A stretch of DNA of 64,000 nucleotides from Mycobacterium sp. Its GTDB lineage: Bacteria; Actinomycetota; Actinomycetes; Mycobacteriales; Mycobacteriaceae. The DNA is taken from positions 1 to 64,000 of the forward strand of contig NZ_SCRH01000023.1 of the NCBI RefSeq assembly GCF_004298145.1, in the 5' to 3' direction. The notes beneath the pieces are model-generated. The model was not told the DNA's origin. It worked only from the letters and a program-made list of their open reading frames with translations, and ran no database searches. Below, piece by piece: positions 24,704-32,479 of this stretch (position 1 is its first letter; each line of letters begins with the position of its first letter). Position numbers and translations under genes: made by a program.

Positions 24704-26062
24704 TTATCGCACCGTCAACGCGGCAGCCGGCGAAAGCGCCTCCAACAGCTCACGTGCGGCGCGCTCACCGGCCGTGGTGGCCGTGTTGACGTTGCCCGAC
24801 GAGTTGTAGGAACCGGCGAGGTGAATCCGGCTTTGCAGGTTGCGCGCGGCGTGGAAGCGGCCCAGCGCGCGATACAGCCCGGGGTGGCTGTAGACGAGCA
24901 CCGGGTACCAGCGGTTGACTCGCACGAACTCGATCGCATCGCCCAAGCCGGGTATTGCCTTCTCCGCGTCGGGCAGCACGTCGGCCAGGATCTGGTCGTC
25001 GGTGGCGTCCATGTGGTCGACTGCCCACTGGTTCATCATGAACAGCGACACCAGACCCTTGCCCGCCGGAGCACGCCCCGGCGCCTTGTTGTGCTCGAGA
25101 ATGACCGCGAAGAGTCCCTCGGACACCGGCCGGGGCACGACGACGAAGGACGCCGGGCATTCCGGAATCCGGTTCAGCCCCAGGTTGATCGACATCGTCG
25201 ACGTGTAATTCAACTCCCGCAGGAATTTCGCACGTTCGGGATCCAGCTGCGGCACGATATCGGGGACTCGGTTACCCATCGAGCTGACGATGGCACCTGC
25301 TCCCCGTTCGGTGTGTTCCGTGCCGTCGGGCTCCGTGAACGTGATCGTCACGCCGTCGGAGTCTTCGACGACCTGAACCACGTCGGTACCCAGGCGCACA
25401 TCGGGTATCGCCGCGGCCAGCCGTTCGGGAAACGACGAATACCCGTCGCGAAACGCGTACAGCTTGGTGCCCAGCACCTTCTGCCACAAAAAGAAGAACT
25501 CGACCACCGAGATGACGCTGGCCGGCACGCCGGCTCCGCCACGTACGGTGGGTTCAATCAGGTAGTCGTACAGCTCGCCGTCGAGACCGCGCCGCCGGCA
25601 GTACTGCTCGGGCGTCTCGGTGTCGTAGGCGCCCGCGATAGATAGGTCTTCGTAACTGAGCAGGTTACGCAGCTTGAACGAGTCCGCGGCGAGTCTGGCA
25701 ACCTTCAGCTTGGAGCGCAGCGAGAGCAGCTTCGTCCGCGCCGCATCCAGGACAAGCCGGTTCGCCCGCAGGTAATGCATCTGATTGCCGCGCATGAAAC
25801 CCATCAGCGAGTTCGCGGGTATCAACTCATTCGTCATGCCGATGTCGTCGACCAGCCGCATCACGCTGTCGTAGGCGGCCGGCAGGATCGTCGTCCCGGC
25901 TTCCATCAGATACCCGTCGCGCTTGATCGAGAGCAGTTGTCCGCCAACGCGATCCCGAGATTCCATCACGACGACCTCGCGGCCGGCCTCGTGTAGCCGC
26001 CAGGCCGCCGCCAGGCCCGACGGCCCCGCTCCGATGACATATACCTTCGAGGACTCAGACAT
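24704..26062 (-). CDS. FAD-dependent amine-oxidase/desaturase-like oxidoreductase
   Basis: 452 aa from ATG 26062 (MSESSKVYVIGAG); the frame extends to 26155 but would cross the promoter. The FAD-binding motif is VIGAGPSGLAAAWRLHEAG, closed by MESRDRVGG. The C-terminal FAD contact is RIHLAGSYNSSGNVNTATTAG. It is paralogous to 61871-63265 (shared stretch VILEHNKAPGRAPAG / FTCEHNKAPGRAPEG). Both belong to the protoporphyrinogen-oxidase/phytoene-desaturase superfamily. The likely role is oxidation of an alicyclic or unsaturated lipid. It heads the operon with two AveC-like genes, and a TetR gene is divergent 80 bp away. A -10 TACAGT lies on the minus strand at 26070-26075, 7 nt before the ATG, so the mRNA is probably leaderless. 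Confidence 0.8.
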   Translation of the reverse strand: MSESSKVYVIGAGPSGLAAAWRLHEAGREVVVMESRDRVGGQLLSIKRDGYLMEAGTTILPAAYDSVMRLVDDIGMTNELIPANSLMGFMRGNQMHYLRANRLVLDAARTKLLSLRSKLKVARLAADSFKLRNLLSYEDLSIAGAYDTETPEQYCRRRGLDGELYDYLIEPTVRGGAGVPASVISVVEFFFLWQKVLGTKLYAFRDGYSSFPERLAAAIPDVRLGTDVVQVVEDSDGVTITFTEPDGTEHTERGAGAIVSSMGNRVPDIVPQLDPERAKFLRELNYTSTMSINLGLNRIPECPASFVVVPRPVSEGLFAVILEHNKAPGRAPAGKGLVSLFMMNQWAVDHMDATDDQILADVLPDAEKAIPGLGDAIEFVRVNRWYPVLVYSHPGLYRALGRFHAARNLQSRIHLAGSYNSSGNVNTATTAGERAARELLEALSPAAALTVR

Positions 26063-26067
26063 GCCGT

Positions 26068-26134
26068 GCACTGTATCAAACAGAGCGTTTGGTAAAAAGA
26101 CATTCTGTATGACCCACTGAACAGTGCGTATACT
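26068..26134. promoter_or_regulatory. Divergent leaderless promoters with CACTG/CAGTG operator
   Basis: On the plus strand TATACT (26129-26134) lies 8 nt before the TetR ATG (26143). On the minus strand TACAGT (26070-26075) lies 7 nt before the flavoprotein ATG (26062). CACTG-AA-CAGTG (26115-26126) is a palindrome immediately upstream of the TetR -10. An outer pair GCACTGT (26068-26074) / ACAGTGC (26121-26127) spans both promoters. This is consistent with the TetR at 26143 repressing both directions. Confidence 0.6.
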
Positions 26135-26142
26135 CTCCATGC

Positions 26143-26835
26143 ATGAATGCGTCACCCGCGCGGCCCCTGCAACTGTCCAGGGCCCAGCGCCGCAGCATGC
26201 TCGCCCGCCACCTCGTGAGCGTCGTCGAGGAGCTGGTCGAGAACGGGGTGCGCTACTCCGACCTGAGCGTCGAGTCGATCATCACCGCGGGCGGAATCTC
26301 GCGGTCCACGTTCTACGTCTACTTCGACGACAAGGGCGATCTCCTTGTGGCCATGGCGCAGGACGTCATCGGTGATCTGCTCGCCGACGGTTCGTCGTGG
26401 TGGGACCTGCCCGTCGGCGCGAGACGCGAGGATCTGCGCAAGGCCTTACGGGTGCCGATCGACACCTACAGCAAGCACCGGACGATTTTGGGAACCATAG
26501 CCGAGACCGCGGCCTACGACCCGCGAGCGCAGGAACAACAGCAGAACCTGATCGGCCAGGTGGTGAGTGCGCTGACCACCTATATCGGCGACGCGCAGCG
26601 TGCCGGCGTGGCCGATGCCGAGCTCGACGCCGCGCGCACGGCGCAGTGGCTGATCTGGATGATCGAACGCGGCCTCTACCAGTTGGTCGGTACCGCCGAC
26701 GACGAGGAGGTCGAACGTCAGCTCGATTCACTCGTCGAAATCGTGTGGCGCGTCGTATATCTCAGCGGTCGCGATGCCCAGACCCGGCGAGTAAAGGCGC
26801 CGGACCCGACGACCAAGCGGAGATCGGCCAAGTAG
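26143..26835 (+). CDS. TetR-family regulator of the flavoprotein/AveC operon
   Basis: 230 aa, ATG at 26143. The helix-turn-helix is DLSVESIITAGGISRSTFYVYFDDKGDLL. It resembles the pair at 8102 and 8734 (RTRFYSYFDDK, RSTFYTYFTDK) more than the other TetR proteins of the window, including a similar C-terminal domain (ARTAQWLIWMIERGLYQLV). The C-terminus is basic and probably flexible. It is divergent from the 26062 flavoprotein gene; local palindromes between the two fit autoregulation. Confidence 0.85.
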   Translation: MNASPARPLQLSRAQRRSMLARHLVSVVEELVENGVRYSDLSVESIITAGGISRSTFYVYFDDKGDLLVAMAQDVIGDLLADGSSWWDLPVGARREDLRKALRVPIDTYSKHRTILGTIAETAAYDPRAQEQQQNLIGQVVSALTTYIGDAQRAGVADAELDAARTAQWLIWMIERGLYQLVGTADDEEVERQLDSLVEIVWRVVYLSGRDAQTRRVKAPDPTTKRRSAK

Positions 26836-27063
26836 CTTCAGAAGCCCCGGATGCTACTGTCCGCGCACCGCTTGGGTCCCCGGGCGTGTCGATTGCGCCG
26901 CGAAATCAGTGGCCGGTGGCTGGGATGGAAGATGTCGCTGACCGGCATCCCAGCAGGTGCGGCCGGGGCCTCGACCATAGGCCCTGGGTGGTCTCAAAAT
27001 CTGTTCAGGTTCAACCACTGCGAGCCGACTCAGGAATGACGGCATTCTAAAGTCCGACAAGTA
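26836..27063. other. Intergenic stretch with a stem-loop, no gene seen
   Basis: Between the TetR gene and the promoter of the 27170 operon. The only structure is a perfect 9-bp inverted repeat, GCTGGGATG (26919-26927) and CATCCCAGC (26946-26954), with an 18-nt loop and no T-tract. It may end the TetR transcript. Confidence 0.4.
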
Positions 27064-27101
27064 CTGGTATAGTGACACTGCATCAGTGTCGAGCGACACT
27101 G
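27064..27101 (+). promoter_or_regulatory. Promoter and 17-bp operator of the 27170 operon
   Basis: TATAGT (27068-27073) is a good -10. Directly downstream, GACACTG-CAT-CAGTGTC (27074-27090) is a perfect 7-bp inverted repeat, and a third GACACTG half-site is at 27095-27101. The segment CTGGTATAGTGACACT (27064-27079) recurs, with one mismatch and on the opposite strand, at 29088-29103 before the TetR gene at 29129. That links this operon to that regulator. Confidence 0.7.
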
Positions 27102-27169
27102 GCCATCGTCCTGGACAAGGCGGGGCCGGGCGCGATGTCGCCTGACCGGAAGTTGAAAAGGGGTTCGCC

Positions 27170-27949
27170 TTGGAAGTCCGTACCCTGCAAGAGAATCAAC
27201 TCGAGACCCGATGTGTGCAATGGGGTGCACACATCCTGTTCGCGATGTTCTTCGTCGGCTGGATCCTTGGCTGCCGCTTCATCCCGTCACCCTCGCCCAG
27301 CGACAGTGCGGAAGAGATCGCTCGCCGGTTCGCCGACAACCGGGCCGGCATTCAGGTCGGTGCCACCCTGATGCTGCTGAGCATGGCGTTCTGGGCGGTG
27401 TGGGGGTCGGTGGTCGCGTCCTGGACACGGCGCGCCCGAGGCGGTGGCCAAACACTGGCCTATGCCCAGATCGTGTCCATGACGGTCTCCGAAGTGGTCG
27501 GGGTGCTCTGCACGGCGTTCTGGGCCATCGCCTCGTTTCGCCCGGGACAGATTGCCCCGCAGATCACTGCCACGCTCAATGACATTGCGTTCATGTTCTT
27601 TCTGCTCCCGTGGGGCCCGTTTAGCATGTGGTGTCTCACCGTCGCGATTACCGTGTTCCGCGACCGGCGGATGGATGACTCGGTGCGAGAATTCCCCCGC
27701 TGGGTTGGGTACATGAGCCTGCTGACCGCCTTCTTGTTCGCGCCGGCGGCGCTGGTGTTGTTCTTCAAGCACACCGGCTACGGCTATGACGGCCTGCTGG
27801 GTATGTGGATTCCACTGTTGATCTTCTTCGTCTGGGTTGAAGCCGTCACGTTCGGACTGAGCGGACGTCTGAAGGCTGAGCGCCGGGAATTGCTGGCCGC
27901 CAATGCAAATGACTTACCACCAAGGATGGCGGAGCTGGAGAATGTCTGA
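27170..27949 (+). CDS. Six-helix membrane protein (paralogue of 57535-58293)
   Basis: 259 aa from a TTG at 27170, preceded by AAAAGGGG. About six hydrophobic segments. It aligns with the 57535 protein: GCRFIPSPSPSDSAEEIARRFADN versus GRFIPPLIAPSDSAQMVAAKVADH (segments of each shown in part), TAFWAIASFRPGQ versus SMFWAIVTFRPDT, FFKHTGYGYDGLLGMWIP versus FFKHGVFAWNGVMALYIP. I do not recognise a named family. Here it leads an operon with cytochrome-oxidase-like subunits; at 57535 it sits with a thiolase/DUF35 pair. It may be a membrane partner of lipid oxidation, but no cofactor ligand is evident. Confidence 0.7.
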   Translation: MEVRTLQENQLETRCVQWGAHILFAMFFVGWILGCRFIPSPSPSDSAEEIARRFADNRAGIQVGATLMLLSMAFWAVWGSVVASWTRRARGGGQTLAYAQIVSMTVSEVVGVLCTAFWAIASFRPGQIAPQITATLNDIAFMFFLLPWGPFSMWCLTVAITVFRDRRMDDSVREFPRWVGYMSLLTAFLFAPAALVLFFKHTGYGYDGLLGMWIPLLIFFVWVEAVTFGLSGRLKAERRELLAANANDLPPRMAELENV

Positions 27950-28556
27950 CACGGCGATCGATCGGTCCTGCGCTTCGGGGGCAATCATCGAGTCGCCCAA
28001 GCGCCGCCACACCCCCGGCGAGGCCGGCTTGTGGGTCTTCATCCTGGGTGACCTGAGCATGTTCGCCTTCTTCTTCGGTCAGTTCGTCTTCGCGCGGGGC
28101 TCTCAACCCAAACTGTTCGACTCCTCCCGCGCGGAACTGAGCTTGTTCTTTGGCGCGTTTAACACCTGCCTGTTGCTGACGGGATCGCTGTTCGTGGTCT
28201 GGATGGTGCAAGCAGTCCGGCGCGGCGAACGGGCCGCCGCGCGCCGCTTCCTCGTCGCCGGATTCGGCACGGGGGTGTGGTTCCTGGTGAACAAGGCACT
28301 CGAATGGGGCCATGAGATATCCCGCGGTCTCACGCCGATCAGCAACGACTTCTTCACGTACTTTTTTGCGTTCACCGGTATCCACGCCATCCACGTCACC
28401 ATCGGACTGAGCGTGCTGACCTATCTTTGGCGCCTCGCCGCCAGATCTGACTTCGGCGAGCGCGACTTGCATACCTTCGAAACCGGTGCTGTCTACTGGC
28501 ATTTGGTGGATCTGCTGTGGATCGTGTTGTTCGCTCTGCTCTATTTGATGGCGTGA
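27942..28556 (+). CDS. Cytochrome c oxidase subunit III / NorE-like membrane protein
   Basis: 204 aa from ATG 27942 (GGAG upstream), overlapping the previous gene by 8 bp. The N-terminus TPGEAGLWVFILGDLSMFAFFF is characteristic of the NorE/heme-copper-oxidase subunit III group. Five hydrophobic segments follow, with conserved NKALEWGHEI, TGIHAIHVTIG and YWHLVDLLWIVLF. It binds no metal in the known enzymes and lacks subunits I and II here. Together with 28568 it forms the NorE/NorF-like pair that in actinobacteria is often seen next to oxygenase genes; its role there is not established. Confidence 0.8.
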   Translation: MSDTAIDRSCASGAIIESPKRRHTPGEAGLWVFILGDLSMFAFFFGQFVFARGSQPKLFDSSRAELSLFFGAFNTCLLLTGSLFVVWMVQAVRRGERAAARRFLVAGFGTGVWFLVNKALEWGHEISRGLTPISNDFFTYFFAFTGIHAIHVTIGLSVLTYLWRLAARSDFGERDLHTFETGAVYWHLVDLLWIVLFALLYLMA

Positions 28557-28567
28557 TTGGTGAAGCT

Positions 28568-28843
28568 ATGAAAACTTATCTACGCACACCAGCCACCGCA
28601 GTGTGGGCTGTGCTTCTCGTGGCGACACTGGCCACCTGGATGCTGGGCGCCGGCCATACCGTAATCGTCGACAGTGCCCGCGTCGCGACCATATTCGTGC
28701 TACTGATCGCGTTCGTCAAGGTGGATCTCGTTGGTCGCTACTTCATGGAACTCCAACACGCCCCGCGTCGGCTGGCGTTATTATTCAACGGCTGGACCGT
28801 CATCACCTGCGCCGTCGTGATCGCGCTCTATGTGCTGCACTGA
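28568..28843 (+). CDS. Cytochrome c oxidase subunit IV / NorF-like small membrane protein
   Basis: 91 aa from ATG 28568; the frame is open from 28517 but that part overlaps the upstream gene. Three membrane helices with the signature FVKVDLVGRYFMELQHAP between helices 2 and 3, typical of prokaryotic subunit IV (COX4_pro). It follows the subunit-III-like gene by 11 bp and ends the operon. An insertion-sequence scar begins 8 bp after its stop. Confidence 0.75.
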   Translation: MKTYLRTPATAVWAVLLVATLATWMLGAGHTVIVDSARVATIFVLLIAFVKVDLVGRYFMELQHAPRRLALLFNGWTVITCAVVIALYVLH

Positions 28844-28850
28844 ACCACAT

Positions 28851-28922
28851 GGGTCTGCTGCACGAATAGGTGACATCTTGACCTGACCTGGCCTACCTGT
28901 CACCCGATCGTGCAGCAGACCC
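28851..28922. mobile_element. 72-bp inverted-repeat remnant of an insertion sequence
   Basis: GGGTCTGCTGCACGA (28851-28865) and TCGTGCAGCAGACCC (28908-28922) are perfect 15-bp inverted repeats. Inside them GGTGACA (28869-28875) pairs with TGTCACC (28898-28904). Two such ends face each other with almost nothing between them, as expected for an element whose centre was lost. A related end, GTCACCTATTCGGTGC (29053-29068), lies on the other side of the truncated gene. The ends remind me of IS481-type termini, but I cannot confirm this. Confidence 0.55.
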
Positions 28923-29035
28923 TTGTGGTTGTTTACGACATAGCGGAGTGACGTCTGGCCTGTGTAGCCGACACCCCACTGGATAACGCGGTACTTCTGT
29001 CCCACCCTGGGCCCTCTGTTAATCGAGATCGCCAT
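28923..29035 (-). pseudogene. Truncated N-terminus of a DapB-like NAD(P)-binding protein
   Basis: From ATG 29035 the minus strand encodes MAISINRGPRVGQKYRVIQ, then WGVGYTGQTSLRYVVNNHKG, and then runs into the inverted repeat at 28922. The GxGxxGxxSLR motif after a 'YRVIQWG' strand is the standard opening of mycobacterial dihydrodipicolinate-reductase-like NAD(P)H-dependent proteins, normally 330-360 residues long. Only ~38 codons survive, so the gene was cut by the insertion element. Confidence 0.65.
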
Positions 29036-29087
29036 TTTTCTTACTTTGACAAGTCACCTATTCGGTGCGGCCGCACCCAACTGGTGT

Positions 29088-29128
29088 AGTGTCGCTATAC
29101 CAGCCTAGTGGGACTATAGAATGGCGCG
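29088..29128 (+). promoter_or_regulatory. Leaderless promoter and shared operator of the 29129 TetR gene
   Basis: TAGAAT (29117-29122) is followed by 6 nt and the ATG at 29129. Just upstream AGTGTCGCTATACCAG (29088-29103) repeats, with one mismatch, the reverse complement of 27064-27079. Confidence 0.6.
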
Positions 29129-29821
29129 ATGGCGAAGTCCAGCACCCCCGGTGCGAACAGTCGACTGCGGCCCAAGTCGCCGGTGCGCGCGAGCCCGCCC
29201 TCGTCAGCGTGGGGGAAAGGGCGCGAACTCTTGGTGCAAGCAGCGCGAGAGCTTTTCGCCGAGAAGGGCTATGCGGGTACCAGCACTCGCGAACTTGCAG
29301 CGCGAGCCAGCGTTACGGAAGCCATGTTGTTCCGGCACTTTGGCTCCAAGGCGGGTCTCTTCCGCGAGGTGGCCTTTGCCCAGTTCAGCGAGTTTATTGA
29401 CGAATTCGTCGACGATTGGGAACACCGACCGCATGGTGTTCGCGACCCGGTCGACGAGGCCCGCGACTTCCTCCGAGGCGTCTATGACGTGTTGCACGCT
29501 AACCGAGAGATGGTTGAGGCGCTGATCGCTGCCGATAACGGCAACGGGCCGCTAGCGAGCGAAGAGGGCCCCGGGCCATGGTTGGCAGCGATCCTCGAGC
29601 GTTTCGAGCCAATCGCGTTGCGGGAGGGCGAAAACCGCCACTGGCGAAAGTTCGACCCTAAGGTGATGACCCGCATACTTTTCGGCATGGGACTTGCTGC
29701 ATCCGTACTTGATATGAAGCCGGGCAAAGGAGTCAGTTGGCCCGCGGCGGACGACATGATCGAGGAGATGGCACAGCTGATCATTCACGGTGTCGAAGAC
29801 AGGCCGCGCGGCAAGCGGTAG
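29129..29821 (+). CDS. TetR-family regulator, candidate repressor of the 27170 operon
   Basis: 230 aa, ATG at 29129, with a basic disordered start (SSTPGANSRLRPKSPV). Helix-turn-helix: TSTRELAARASVTEAMLFRHFGSKAGLF. The ligand domain is of the common actinobacterial TetR type and ends IEEMAQLIIHGVEDRPRGKR. The promoter motif it shares with the 27170 operon suggests that it controls both itself and that operon. The insertion scar and gene fragment separate the two today but not the motif. Confidence 0.85.
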   Translation: MAKSSTPGANSRLRPKSPVRASPPSSAWGKGRELLVQAARELFAEKGYAGTSTRELAARASVTEAMLFRHFGSKAGLFREVAFAQFSEFIDEFVDDWEHRPHGVRDPVDEARDFLRGVYDVLHANREMVEALIAADNGNGPLASEEGPGPWLAAILERFEPIALREGENRHWRKFDPKVMTRILFGMGLAASVLDMKPGKGVSWPAADDMIEEMAQLIIHGVEDRPRGKR

Positions 29822-30143
29822 CGCCCCTTCGACGTACCACGGTGAACGCCTTGCCCTCGCTCCCGCACGCCTAACCCGCCTCCAAAACGCACAACGGTGA
29901 CTACCTCATTGGCTGCGGCACAGCATCTTTCCCCTCTTGAACCCACGCTCCCGGACACATTACGGCCAACTCAAGACGTCCACAGACTGCCTGCGCGGAA
30001 CATGCAGGACAGGCCTTGACCTCCGCTACTGCCAACCGTACAGCGTCGCAATACCATGATGCATTGGCGGTGTACCGGCGCCTCCGTGAGCCAAGGAGTC
30101 CTCCATGCAGTCAACGAGCCGTGAACTGCTCGAGAGCCATTGC
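29822..30143. other. 322-bp intergenic stretch, nothing recognised
   Basis: Lies between the convergent ends of the TetR gene (29821) and the acyl-CoA ligase gene (30144). No ORF with coding character, no clear hairpin with a T-tract and no repeat was seen. Confidence 0.4.
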
Positions 30144-31667
30144 TCATCCGCTGCCGCCCCGCGAAACCGAAACATCGTCTCGCAGCAAATGCTTTTGAAT
30201 TTTCCCGGCTCCATTGCGCGGAATGCGCGCAAAAACGACTTCGCGCGGAATCTTGTAGTCCGCGATGCGAGCGCTGCAGTGCTGCCGTATCGAGGCGAGG
30301 GTGAGTCCGGACCCGTCGGTGGCGGTGATGAACGCCACGACCGTTTCCCCCCATTCCGGGTCCGGCCGACCGATCACCGCCACATCCATCACGTCGGGAT
30401 GGTCGGCGATGGCTTGCTCGACCTCGGCGGAATAGACGTTGCGACCACCGGTGATGATCACGTCCCGCAAGCGATCGACCAGAAGCATGCCGCCATCGTC
30501 GTACACGTGCATCAAATCTCCGGTGTGTAGCCAACCGTCGCGGATCACCTCCGCAGTTGCTGGCGCATTATTCCAGTAGCCCTTGGTGATGGCCTCACCG
30601 CGAAACACCAACTCCCCCACCTGCCCTGGTGGCGTGTCGTTGCCGCACCCGTCGACAATCCGCGCCTCGACGAACGGCTGTGCGAGGTGGCCGGAGGACA
30701 GCGGTCGAGACCGTACCTGTTCCATGGTCGAGTAGATGCCGGTAGGTCCGGCTTCGGTCTGACCGCATTGTTGGAAGAACGAGACTTGGGGGAACGCGGC
30801 CAATAACTGCTCCACTGCCGCTGCCGGCATCGGTGCGGCGCCGAACACGCCGATGCGCCACGACGTCAGGGCGGAGCAGTCGCCGTCATACGAATCGAGG
30901 ATCTGCTGGAACATGGTCGGGACCGCGAAAAGCACTGTGGCGCGGTACCGTTCCACCATATCCAAAACGGCGCAGGGATCGAATTTCGGTACCACAATGT
31001 GGGTTCCACCCAGCAGCGTCGTCGCGTTCATATAGGTCATTCCGCCCGAGTGATACATGGGCGCCAAGTGCAGGTAGCGATCACCGTCGCGCAGGCCCAA
31101 CGACACAATCTGCGCCATCGCCGCCCACACGGCGCGGTGGTGATCGAGCAACACGCCCTTGGGCTTTCCGGTGGTGCCCGAGGTGTACAGGATGAACGCG
31201 TCGTCCTCTTCGACCGCGCGATCCTCGTGTACCGGTGCGCCGTGTCCGCCGGCGAGCAGGTTCGGGTAGTGCGTCGACGGGCCCAGCGAGAGCAACGCGA
31301 TGGACGCCGCCAGCCGACTCGCGGCCTCGGCAAGCCCGGATTCGGCGGGGTTGAACGCCAACACCGTGCTACCGGAATCCCCCAGGATGTGGGCGAGCTC
31401 CGGTGCGGCCAAGCGGGTATTCACCGGGACGACGATCGCACCGAGGCGCGACGCGGCGTGGGACGCGATGATGAATTCCGCGGAGTTCGCCGACAGGATG
31501 GCGATTCGGTCGCCTTTGCGCACTCCGAACGCGTCAAACGCACCGGCCGCGTTGGCGATGTCGGTCTCCAGCGCTCGCCATGTCCACCGGCGCTGCGCGG
31601 TGATGATCGCCTCGCGGTCACCCACTCGATTGGCATTGCTCAACGCCGTCCCGCCTATGGTCGGCAT
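30144..31667 (-). CDS. Acyl-CoA synthetase/ligase (AMP-binding, FadD type)
   Basis: 507 aa, ATG at 31667. The three adenylation motifs are present: YTSGTTGKPKG (P-loop), GWLHTGDL (ATP/adenylate), and the C-terminal RIPRNGAGKIQKHLLR with the catalytic lysine. Length matches medium-chain or aryl acyl-CoA ligases. It activates a carboxylic acid to its CoA thioester for the dehydrogenase/P450 genes nearby. It is downstream of the ACAD-TetR pair but 208 bp away, so it may have its own promoter. It is the counterpart of the ligase at 45883 in the duplicated block. Confidence 0.85.
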   Translation of the reverse strand: MPTIGGTALSNANRVGDREAIITAQRRWTWRALETDIANAAGAFDAFGVRKGDRIAILSANSAEFIIASHAASRLGAIVVPVNTRLAAPELAHILGDSGSTVLAFNPAESGLAEAASRLAASIALLSLGPSTHYPNLLAGGHGAPVHEDRAVEEDDAFILYTSGTTGKPKGVLLDHHRAVWAAMAQIVSLGLRDGDRYLHLAPMYHSGGMTYMNATTLLGGTHIVVPKFDPCAVLDMVERYRATVLFAVPTMFQQILDSYDGDCSALTSWRIGVFGAAPMPAAAVEQLLAAFPQVSFFQQCGQTEAGPTGIYSTMEQVRSRPLSSGHLAQPFVEARIVDGCGNDTPPGQVGELVFRGEAITKGYWNNAPATAEVIRDGWLHTGDLMHVYDDGGMLLVDRLRDVIITGGRNVYSAEVEQAIADHPDVMDVAVIGRPDPEWGETVVAFITATDGSGLTLASIRQHCSARIADYKIPREVVFARIPRNGAGKIQKHLLRDDVSVSRGGSG

Positions 31668-31875
31668 GCTTGCCCCGCCTCCGTTCTGGCCCGCCGATTA
31701 TTGAGCCCAGCCATGTCAATATAAGGAGGTGCTGCGGCATGGTCCAGAGGTCCCGGCCGATCGGTGGCACGTGACTCGCAGAAGTTTCGGTGATCCCTGA
31801 TTGAGTCTCTGGCAAGCCGGTGCGATCGGGGCCCCTGCGGCACCACGTTGCCGGGGTTGCGCCGGGCTCGATGGG

Positions 31876-32475
31876 CTATCCGCGCACCGCCAAGAAGGCG
31901 ACGTCGACAACCGCGTGCGCGCGGCTGCGAAACCTGCGATCCCCGATGAGGCCGGCCGTCCACTGGTGGATGGTGCCGACTAGGCCGGCCGCCAACACCT
32001 CGCCGATGCGTCGCACCTCAACGTCGGCGCGGGCGTGCCCACGTTCTTGCGCTTGCCGATACCCGGCCTCGAGACACCTGGTCAACTCGTCGCTCGGGTC
32101 ATGGGCCAACAGCTTGCCGCTTTCCGCCCAACCGGACAGTAGCGCCCGGAACACCGCTGCGTCCGAGCGCAGGACCCGCACCACTTCATCGACGATACGC
32201 AGGGCTCGTTGATGCGGGTCGGCCTCGTCGATCGCCGACAGATCGAGCCCCTCCAGGGCCCGGTCCGCCATTGAGCCCCAAAGCTGATCGCGATTTCCGA
32301 TCAGGTTGAAGACCGTCATCGGGGCGACCCCCGCAAGTGCGGCGACCCGCTCGATGGTGAAGTTCTGGGCCGGATCCTCACGCAATAATTGCAGGCCGGC
32401 GTCAAGGATCGCTTCGGTGCGGCGCTGCTTGTTGCGCTCTCGCAGACCCGGCGCGCCCGGGGTGGTCGTCACCAT
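31876..32475 (-). CDS. TetR-family regulator (paralogue of 48517-49137)
   Basis: 199 aa, ATG at 32475, 4 bp after the acyl-CoA dehydrogenase stop. The helix-turn-helix is FTIERVAALAGVAPMTVFNLIGNRDQLW, nearly the same as the 48517 protein (TIPEVAARAGVAPMTIFNLIGTRDDLW). The C-termini also align (GLVGTIHQWTAGLIGDRRFR versus GLVGIVHQWAAGLIGDRAMR). Identical recognition-helix residues (VAPMT-FNLIG) predict overlapping operators, and AT-rich dyads of related sequence lie at 33712-33749 and 47621-47637. Confidence 0.85.
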   Translation of the reverse strand: MVTTTPGAPGLRERNKQRRTEAILDAGLQLLREDPAQNFTIERVAALAGVAPMTVFNLIGNRDQLWGSMADRALEGLDLSAIDEADPHQRALRIVDEVVRVLRSDAAVFRALLSGWAESGKLLAHDPSDELTRCLEAGYRQAQERGHARADVEVRRIGEVLAAGLVGTIHQWTAGLIGDRRFRSRAHAVVDVAFLAVRG

Positions 32476-32479
32476 GCGT

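Noticed and set aside
28781..29035. Full 84-codon minus-strand ORF as a functional gene
   Set aside because: Only the first ~38 codons resemble a DapB-like protein. The rest is the IS repeat and the antisense of the subunit-IV-like gene.
29971..30534. 187-codon minus-strand frame at the ligase 3' end
   Set aside because: Shadow of the ligase frame, which carries the catalytic lysine motif there.
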